Source of the DNA: Phycisphaeraceae bacterium
GTDB taxonomy: Bacteria > Planctomycetota > Phycisphaerae > Phycisphaerales > Phycisphaeraceae
Length of the DNA: 5,385 nucleotides
Assembly: GCA_003552605.1 (NCBI GenBank)
Contig: PUNN01000323.1
Coordinates: 1-5,385 of the forward strand
Reading direction: 5' to 3'
Made by a program: the position numbers and the translations under genes. Positions 1 through 5,385 of the stretch are shown here, piece after piece. The stretch's first letter is position 1; the number at the start of each line of letters is the position of its first letter. The notes under the pieces are model-generated. The model did no database searches. It had not been told where the DNA came from and was given only the letters and a program-made list of their open reading frames with translations.

Positions 1-490
1 CCTCGGTGATGGGCACACCGGAGATATTGTGCTCGTTCATCAGGCGCACCGCTTCGGCGACGGGCGCCCCGGGCGGGAGCACGACGGGGTCGAGGATGAC
101 ACCGTTGGCCGACCGCTTGACCTTGGTCACCTCGCGGACCTGGTCGGTGATGCTCATGTTCTTGTGGATCACCCCGAGCCCACCCTCCTGGGCGAGGGCG
201 ATGGCGAGCGCCGCCTCGGTGACGGTATCCATGGGGGCCGACAGCAGAGGGATGTTGAGGCGGACGCGGCGGGTCAATTGCGTGGACAGATCCGCCTCGG
301 CGGGCACGAAGTCGCTGCGCGAGGGAAGTAGCAACAGGTCATCGAAGGTGATGCCATCGGCGACGATCTTGGGATGGGCTGTAACCTGCCGGGCCTCACT
401 GCCGGTTGTGCCGGGCCTTTGAGCCGGTGGGGCGGCGGGCGGCGCTGCAGGTGGGGGAGCGGTGTCGGCGACGGTGGGGTTGGCTTCCAT
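1..490 (-). CDS. guaB: IMP dehydrogenase, N-terminal part (gene runs off the window's left edge)
   Basis: IMP dehydrogenase oxidises IMP to XMP with NAD+, the rate-limiting step of guanine nucleotide synthesis in the cytosol. The 163 visible residues match the family start. They show DGITFDDLLLLPSRSD (about 45-60), the RLNIPLLSAPMDTVTE block (77-92), ALAQEGGLGVIHKNMS (98-113), KVKRSANGVI (123-132), and the opening of the first CBS domain with NEHNISGVPITE at the edge. The catalytic cysteine loop and the rest of the barrel lie outside the window. The ATG at 490 is the only ATG, GTG or TTG in frame before the conserved core. It therefore forces a roughly 40-residue Pro/Ala-rich leader (PPPAAPPAAPPAQRP) where most bacterial enzymes have only a few residues. 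I see no Shine-Dalgarno sequence upstream. The family is certain; the exact start is likely. Confidence 0.95.
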   Translation of the reverse strand, partial: MEANPTVADTAPPPAAPPAAPPAQRPGTTGSEARQVTAHPKIVADGITFDDLLLLPSRSDFVPAEADLSTQLTRRVRLNIPLLSAPMDTVTEAALAIALAQEGGLGVIHKNMSITDQVREVTKVKRSANGVILDPVVLPPGAPVAEAVRLMNEHNISGVPITE

Positions 491-520
491 AGATAACCAC
501 TAACCGGGCGCGGGGTGGCG

Positions 521-526
521 CGTCAA
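521..526 (-). promoter_or_regulatory. guaB: Possible -35 element upstream of guaB
   Basis: The minus strand reads TTGACG here, matching five of six bases of the sigma-70 -35 consensus. Seventeen bases on comes TTAGTG, a poor -10, which ends only 7 bases before the guaB ATG. If used, it would give a nearly leaderless message, consistent with the missing ribosome-binding site. The weak -10 keeps this tentative. Confidence 0.22.
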
Positions 527-622
527 GTCACTGGAAATGAGGTCCAGGTCAGAGGGGGCATCACACGGTCCGCGGCGGGCCGGTCGGGCCGTCATGGCCA
601 TCGCCTGCATGCATTTGCTTTG

Positions 623-1291
623 TTACCGCAGCACGGCCTGTGTTTCGGGGTCACCGGAGAACAGGTCATCGCGTTCGTGGCGGTGACCGTTGATGACCGT
701 CTGGACGTGGCGGTCCTCCTCGTAGGTGGCGCTGCCATCGCCCCAGCCGACATAGCCTTCCCACGGGTCGGCCCAGATGCTTCGCTCATCATCGATCAGG
801 CGGTCGGCGATGAACGGGGTACGGCGGTTGCCGGCGCTGCCGCGCCACGCCGGGCTTTCGCTGTGCAGCAGGGCGTAGGAGAGGGTGTCGGCCTCGATCG
901 GGGTGCTGGTGGCGGCGGTTCGGTCGGGGTCGCGCGGGGCGACGAGTTGACCGGGCTGGAGATGGCCCTGCTCGATGAGGCGGTTGAACCGGTCGAGCGG
1001 GGTGTCGTCTGAAGAAAGCGTCATCCCGGCCATCCGGGCGCTGTAGATGCCCTGGGCAAGCGATCTCACGTGATTCTGGACTTCAATGTCGCGGCCGCGG
1101 CCAAGGGCCCGCGACAGCGCACCACCGTAATCGCCAGGCCGGCGGGCATCATTGCCATTGTCGCCATTGTCATCGTCGCCCGCAGTGCCGCATGCGACAA
1201 GGAACAGACTCCCAGCCACGGCGAACGCGGCGAGAAGGGTCAGCAGGTCTGCGAGGGCGAAGCCACATCGGCAATCGCGAGTGAGGGGCAT
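623..1291 (-). CDS. Pseudopilin-like exported protein (planctomycete type) with overlapping lipobox
   Basis: This 222-residue protein is probably anchored in or exported across the inner membrane; no specific function can be assigned. It starts with a short basic segment (R5, R9), then Gly10-Phe11 with FALAD and a hydrophobic helix to about residue 34. That is the layout of a type IV/type II pseudopilin, with Asp at position 15 in place of the usual Glu. The same helix ends in LVAC (31-34), a good lipobox, followed by a Gly/Asp/Asn-rich linker (35-48). The body carries LSYALLH (137-143), W149, TPFIADR (158-164) and GYVGWGDGSATYEEDRHV (179-196). These resemble the C-terminal SYA...W...DR...DGHV signature of planctomycete pseudopilin-like proteins. 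The ATG at 1291 is supported by AAGGAG 7 bases upstream. It sits 132 bp before guaB and 188 bp after the response regulator, so it is probably transcribed alone. The family call is from memory of the pattern; membrane or lipid anchoring is inferred. Confidence 0.75.
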   Translation of the reverse strand: MPLTRDCRCGFALADLLTLLAAFAVAGSLFLVACGTAGDDDNGDNGNDARRPGDYGGALSRALGRGRDIEVQNHVRSLAQGIYSARMAGMTLSSDDTPLDRFNRLIEQGHLQPGQLVAPRDPDRTAATSTPIEADTLSYALLHSESPAWRGSAGNRRTPFIADRLIDDERSIWADPWEGYVGWGDGSATYEEDRHVQTVINGHRHERDDLFSGDPETQAVLR

Positions 1292-1298
1292 GGCATGA

Positions 1299-1304
1299 CT
1301 CCTT
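1299..1304 (-). promoter_or_regulatory. Ribosome-binding site of the pseudopilin-like gene
   Basis: The minus strand reads AAGGAG, a strong Shine-Dalgarno core, 7 bases before the ATG at 1291. Another ATG at 1296 is only 2 bases from it and out of frame, so this site decides the start. Confidence 0.7.
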
Positions 1305-1311
1305 GCAAGGG

Positions 1312-1341
1312 ATTGTCACTCGCCACAGTGCCGCGGGTCAA
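1312..1341 (-). promoter_or_regulatory. Candidate sigma-70 promoter of the pseudopilin-like gene
   Basis: On the minus strand TTGACC (1341-1336, five of six consensus bases) is followed after 18 bases by GACAAT (1317-1312, four of six). The predicted transcript start near 1305 would give a very short leader beginning about at the Shine-Dalgarno sequence. Position and spacing are good, but this is a visual match only. Confidence 0.4.
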
Positions 1342-1479
1342 GCATCCGGGCGCAGGAGGGCGCGAATCCGCGAAAAACGGCGTAAGTACCGTGTGTGCGG
1401 CCGATGGCTCTGTCAGTGGTGATTCGCCACGGCCTGCTGTCGGGCTTGATGCGCATGGCGCGAGCGGGCGAATGTCATG

Positions 1480-2157
1480 TCAGCCGGGTGAGCCCTCGTT
1501 GTTGACGGTGGGCTCTGTCTTCGCGGCGAGGGCGTTTCGCACATGCTCGCGCTTGAGGCCGGCAAGTCCCATCAGGTGGACAAGCGAGATAAGGCTTTCA
1601 GCGCCGGTTTTCTCGAGGATATGGCTGCGATGCGCGGAGACGGTTTTTTCGCTGAGCGAAAGCTCGAAGGCGACCTGCTTGTTCGACATGCCGCCAAGCA
1701 GCAGGTCGAGCACGCCCTTTTCGCGCTGCGTGAGGCCATTGAAGCGGGCGAGGGCATCCCGCCGCGCCTCCTGGTGGCGGTTGAGGTTGACCGCTCGCTC
1801 GGCGGCATGCTTGACGCGATCAAGGAAAGCCGGCGGGCTGAAGGGCTTTTCGAGAAAGTCGGTGGCCCCGAGGCTCATGGCCTTGACCGCGGTGGGCACA
1901 TCACCATATGCGGTGATGACGAGCACGGTAAGCTGATGGTCGAGGCCGTTAAGATGCTCGAGCAGTTCCATCCCGCTCATGCCCGGCATGCGGAGGTCGA
2001 GGACGAGGCATCCGGGGATATTCGGGTCGAATTGTTCCAGAAACGCCGTCGCCGAGGCGAAAAGGTGCGACTCAAGCGAGGCCGAGTTCAACAGCGCCTC
2101 GATCGCTGACCGCATACTCGCATCATCATCTACGACGAAAACCGATGCTTGGGCCAT
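1480..2157 (-). CDS. FixJ/NarL-family two-component response regulator
   Basis: This 225-residue cytosolic DNA-binding regulator would be phosphorylated by a histidine kinase and then bind promoters. The receiver domain (about 5-120) has the acidic pocket D10-D12, phospho-acceptor D54 in LVLDLRMPGMSG, switch T82 in VITAYGD, and K104 in FLEKPF. The run GDVPTAVKAMSLGATDFLEKPF (85-106) is typical of the FixJ subgroup. A LuxR-type helix-turn-helix follows (about 140-200), with LTQRE (142-146) and the recognition region SNKQVAFELSLSEKTVSAHR (158-177). All phosphorylation residues are intact. The ATG at 2157 is preferred over an in-frame ATG at 2307. It has AAGGGGGG 7 bases upstream and starts directly on the receiver fold, while the extra 50 residues would be unrelated. 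No kinase gene lies beside it, so its signal is unknown. The nearest genes (pseudopilin-like protein, CopA) are separated by 188 and 534 bp, so it looks monocistronic. The family is certain; targets cannot be read from the sequence. Confidence 0.94.
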   Translation of the reverse strand: MAQASVFVVDDDASMRSAIEALLNSASLESHLFASATAFLEQFDPNIPGCLVLDLRMPGMSGMELLEHLNGLDHQLTVLVITAYGDVPTAVKAMSLGATDFLEKPFSPPAFLDRVKHAAERAVNLNRHQEARRDALARFNGLTQREKGVLDLLLGGMSNKQVAFELSLSEKTVSAHRSHILEKTGAESLISLVHLMGLAGLKREHVRNALAAKTEPTVNNEGSPG

Positions 2158-2164
2158 GAGCAAG

Positions 2165-2172
2165 CCCCCCTT
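2165..2172 (-). promoter_or_regulatory. Ribosome-binding site of the response regulator
   Basis: The minus strand reads AAGGGGGG, ending 7 bases before the ATG at 2157. It supports this start over the longer in-frame alternative at 2307. Confidence 0.6.
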
Positions 2173-2242
2173 GTCCCCAACGCCCCGCAGCAGAAACGTG
2201 GTCCCAGCGGAAACCATGTCGCAACCGAGCGGATACCACAAA

Positions 2243-2272
2243 AGCATAGCAGAGCGCAACCCGTGCCGGCAA
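2243..2272 (-). promoter_or_regulatory. Weak candidate promoter of the response regulator gene
   Basis: On the minus strand TTGCCG (2272-2267) and TATGCT (2248-2243) are 18 bases apart, each matching four of six sigma-70 consensus bases. A start near 2236 would leave a leader of about 80 bases. It is the most AT-rich stretch upstream of the gene, but the match is weak. Confidence 0.22.
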
Positions 2273-2332
2273 TCGACCGCTTGCGGTGGGGGCAATTCGG
2301 GAGGCATGACACATGTCGCGGAACGCCTTTTG

Positions 2333-2367
2333 CCCCCTCTCCCCTTGGGAGAGGGCTGGGGTGAGGG
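2333..2367 (+). repeat. CCCTCTCCC/GGGAGAGGG intergenic repeat, copy A
   Basis: CCCTCTCCC (2335-2343) and GGGAGAGGG (2347-2355) form a perfect 9-bp stem with a 3-base loop, followed by CTGGGGTGAGGG. This kind of repeat is common between genes in GC-rich bacteria and often yields false open frames reading PHPSPLPRGEGA. Copy B lies inverted about 30 bp away. Confidence 0.8.
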
Positions 2368-2396
2368 AAAAGACGCAGGGGCCCTCCGAACCCGCC

Positions 2397-2438
2397 CTCA
2401 CCCCCGGCCCCTCTTCCGGAGGGCGAGGGGAGTGAAGG
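2397..2438 (-). repeat. CCCTC/GAGGG intergenic repeat, copy B (inverted)
   Basis: On the minus strand this repeats the plan of copy A: CCCCTC, a short variable centre, GAGGGG, then CCGGGGGTGAG. The outer stem CCCCTC (2408-2413) with GAGGGG (2425-2430) is perfect, while the inner stem has one mismatch and a wobble pair. It is more diverged than copy A. Together the inverted copies form the core of the 166-bp palindrome. Confidence 0.75.
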
Positions 2439-2536
2439 CCCGGGCGACCAGCCGCGATACGTGTCATGCACCCGGCAATTCGGGCAATTCGGGTGCCCGC
2501 CGGTTCCCGCAAGTGCCCCAATTCTCGAATCAATGG

Positions 2537-2658
2537 GGTGGCATGGTCAGCGGGCGGTCTTCCGCCCGATGGCCATTCGGGGCTTCGAGGCGCTCGCGAC
2601 GCTCGGAACCCCCCGGCCGCATGGCCATCGGCTGCGGACAGCCGCTGACCATGCCACC
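2537..2658. repeat. 122-bp imperfect palindrome built from two inverted copies of a structured repeat
   Basis: The left copy (2537-2576) and right copy (2621-2658, inverted) share GGTGGCATGGTCAGC at one end and CGATGGCCAT at the other. Between these, each has its own perfect hairpin: CGGGCGG-TCTT-CCGCCCG at 2551-2568, and CGGCTG-CGGA-CAGCCG at 2629-2644. The stem bases differ between copies but pairing is kept. Weaker inverted similarity continues through the 44-bp centre with small gaps. It begins about 35 bp after the copA stop codon. It could act as a transcript-end or mRNA-stabilising structure, or be a REP/MITE-like element; which of these is not decided by the sequence. Confidence 0.7.
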
Positions 2659-2691
2659 GATTCTTGCGGCTATATGCGTTTGCCTTGGGGG

Positions 2692-4932
<2,241 letters not shown>

Positions 4933-4980
4933 GGGGTCAACTCAGGGCGGATGCGGGACGTGGCCGCGGTCTCCCCGTCA

Positions 4981-5008
4981 CCGCCGCGAGCACCGGTGCC
5001 GGCGGCGG
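4981..5008 (-). other. Hairpin in the copZ-copA spacer
   Basis: CCGCCGC (4981-4987) and GCGGCGG (5002-5008) form a perfect 7-bp stem, and the loop contains the 10-bp palindrome GCACCGGTGC (4990-4999). No T-run follows on the minus strand, so it is not a standard terminator. It might reduce read-through or protect the copZ message, giving more chaperone than pump; that role is inferred. In DNA this rich in G and C such a stem could also be chance. Confidence 0.35.
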
Positions 5009-5046
5009 GGGATTGAGGTGACGCAAGTGGCGGTGGGGGCGCCGGG

Positions 5047-5265
5047 CTAGGCCTCTTGCGGACGAGCCCCGAAGCCAGCTTTCTCGACCGCGGCGGCGAG
5101 GTCGGCGGAGGTCACCTTCGCAGGGTCATATGTGACGTCGGCGAAGCCACTTGCATGGTCGACCTTCGCTTCGGTGACCCCGCCGAGGCCCTGGAGGGCC
5201 CCGCGGACAGTTTCAGCACAGCCGTCACATTTCATGCCGTCAATAAGGAGTTTACTGGTTTGCAT
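5047..5265 (-). CDS. copZ: CopZ-type copper chaperone (HMA domain protein)
   Basis: This 72-residue cytosolic protein consists of a single heavy-metal-associated domain. The GMKCDGC motif (10-16) supplies the Cu(I)-binding pair C13 and C16. The rest follows the ferredoxin-like beta-alpha-beta-beta-alpha-beta pattern: LLIDG, the helix CAETVRGALQGL, VTEAKVDHASGFADVTYD, and the helix SADLAAAVEKAGF, where the family often has Lys-Ala-Gly-Tyr/Phe at the end. The length is normal for CopZ. The ATG at 5265 places the first strand directly at the start. Reading further upstream would enter the tandem CCCCGGAA repeat and give low-complexity VPGFRGSG sequence, which argues against it. There is no clear Shine-Dalgarno sequence. 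Position immediately before copA supports a role in delivering Cu(I) to the ATPase. A mercury-binding (MerP-like) role is less likely because there is no signal peptide and the neighbour is a copper pump. Confidence 0.93.
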   Translation of the reverse strand: MQTSKLLIDGMKCDGCAETVRGALQGLGGVTEAKVDHASGFADVTYDPAKVTSADLAAAVEKAGFGARPQEA

Positions 5266-5312
5266 GCCCAATGGTAGTCGGGCCGCTGGATGAGGGAAAA
5301 CGCATGTAGCCC

Positions 5313-5328
5313 GGGTGGCATGGTCAGC
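5313..5328 (+). repeat. Third copy of the GGTGGCATGGTCAGC repeat core, upstream of copZ
   Basis: GGGTGGCATGGTCAGC is identical over 16 bases to 2536-2551 and over 15 bases to the inverse of 2644-2658. The hairpin and the GATGGCCAT end found in the other copies are missing here. The core runs straight into the CCCCGGAA tandem array, so this looks like a truncated copy. Confidence 0.75.
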
Positions 5329-5334
5329 AGCCGC

Positions 5335-5374
5335 CCCCGGAACCCCGGAACCCCGGAACCCCGGAACCCCGGAA
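5335..5374 (+). repeat. Five perfect tandem copies of CCCCGGAA
   Basis: The 8-bp unit repeats five times without a mismatch over 40 bp, about 70-110 bp upstream of the copZ start. The unit length is not a multiple of three, so copy-number changes would shift any reading frame, which fits a non-coding tract. Such perfect short arrays can change length by replication slippage. A related CGGAACCCCCCGG occurs in the centre of the 122-bp palindrome (2604-2616). Confidence 0.9.
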
Positions 5375-5385
5375 GTGTCCAAAGC

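Larger units (their letters stand above)
2304..2469. repeat. 166-bp imperfect palindrome with 18-bp terminal inverted repeats (MITE-like)
   Basis: The left end GCATGACACATGTCGCGG (2304-2321) and the reverse complement of the right end (2452-2469) agree at 16 of 18 positions. Inside are two inverted copies of a GC-rich CCCTC/GAGGG repeat, so the symmetry extends inward. The sequence GGCAATTCGGG lies just outside on both sides in direct orientation (2291-2301 and 2474-2484, the latter repeated again at 2483-2493). It resembles a target duplication but does not abut the ends exactly. No coding capacity. The layout is that of a small non-autonomous element; mobility is inferred. Confidence 0.6.
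2158..2691. other. Gene-free spacer between copA and the response regulator, filled with palindromic repeats
   Basis: These 534 bases hold no believable gene. The short open frames across them are by-products of GC-rich repeats. The right part (2537-2658) and middle (2304-2469) are two long imperfect palindromes, listed separately. Between them is a short stem with CACCCG (2469-2474) and CGGGTG (2490-2495). The left part (2158-2303) is the upstream region of the response regulator. No hairpin followed by a T-run is seen on the minus strand, so the end of the copA transcript is undefined unless one of the palindromes stops or stabilises it. Confidence 0.7.

Noticed and set aside
515..1936. Long plus-strand open frames opposite the pseudopilin-like and response-regulator genes
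   Set aside because: They are antisense shadows in GC-rich DNA with no recognisable fold. The opposite strand has clear domains and ribosome-binding sites.
2158..2307. Longer response-regulator start at 2307, adding 50 residues
   Set aside because: The added sequence has no similarity to the receiver family and runs into the palindrome end. The ATG at 2157 has a good ribosome-binding site.
2126..2533. Minus-strand open frames reading through the spacer with Pro/Gly/Ser-rich sequence such as PHPSPLPRGEGA
   Set aside because: This is the typical false translation of the CCCTC/GAGGG intergenic repeat. It has no domain and overlaps the true response-regulator start region.
2537..2691. Standard intrinsic terminator for copA
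   Set aside because: Strong hairpins are present but no T-run follows on the minus strand, so I list only repeats.
5266..5335. Copper-responsive operator (CueR, CsoR or CopY type) upstream of copZ
   Set aside because: I looked for the known dyads, including TACANNTGTA, and found none that match.
5266..5382. Longer CopZ start giving an N-terminal extension
   Set aside because: The extension is a translation of the tandem CCCCGGAA repeat and repeat core. The HMA domain begins directly at the ATG at 5265.

Overview
The window is GC-rich bacterial DNA. All five genes I can support lie on the minus strand, so transcription runs from high to low coordinates. The best lineage guess is a planctomycete, probably a Phycisphaerae relative. 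This rests mainly on the pseudopilin-like gene, whose N-terminal prepilin-type segment and C-terminal SYA...W...ADR...GDG pattern resemble the large pseudopilin families of that group. The weak or absent Shine-Dalgarno sequences at several starts fit as well. The assignment is inference, not proof.

Layout in transcription order: (1) 5266-5385, the region upstream of copZ, carries five perfect tandem copies of CCCCGGAA and a 16-bp match to a dispersed palindromic repeat. (2) 5047-5265 encodes a small CopZ-type copper chaperone. (3) 2692-4932 encodes a full-length CopA-type Cu(+)-exporting P1B ATPase, 114 bp downstream of copZ. (4) 2158-2691 is a 534-bp gene-free spacer holding two long imperfect palindromes of 166 and 122 bp. 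(5) 1480-2157 encodes a FixJ/NarL-type response regulator. (6) 623-1291 encodes a pseudopilin-like exported protein that also carries a lipobox. (7) The window ends inside guaB (IMP dehydrogenase), of which the first 163 codons are present, including an unusual Pro/Ala-rich N-terminal extension.

CopZ and CopA form one functional unit: the chaperone binds cytosolic Cu(I) and can pass it to the ATPase, which exports it. The response regulator, the pseudopilin-like protein and guaB show no functional link to copper or to each other and look like independently transcribed genes. No sensor kinase for the regulator and no recognisable copper-sensor gene (CueR, CsoR or CopY type) lies in the window.

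The least ordinary part is the repeat structure. A 15-bp core (GGTGGCATGGTCAGC) occurs three times: twice in inverted orientation downstream of copA and once upstream of copZ, so it brackets the copper operon. In the paired copies, the internal hairpin is kept although its stem sequence differs, which suggests a structured, REP- or MITE-like element. I found no tRNA, rRNA, CRISPR array, transposase or wholly new gene system.
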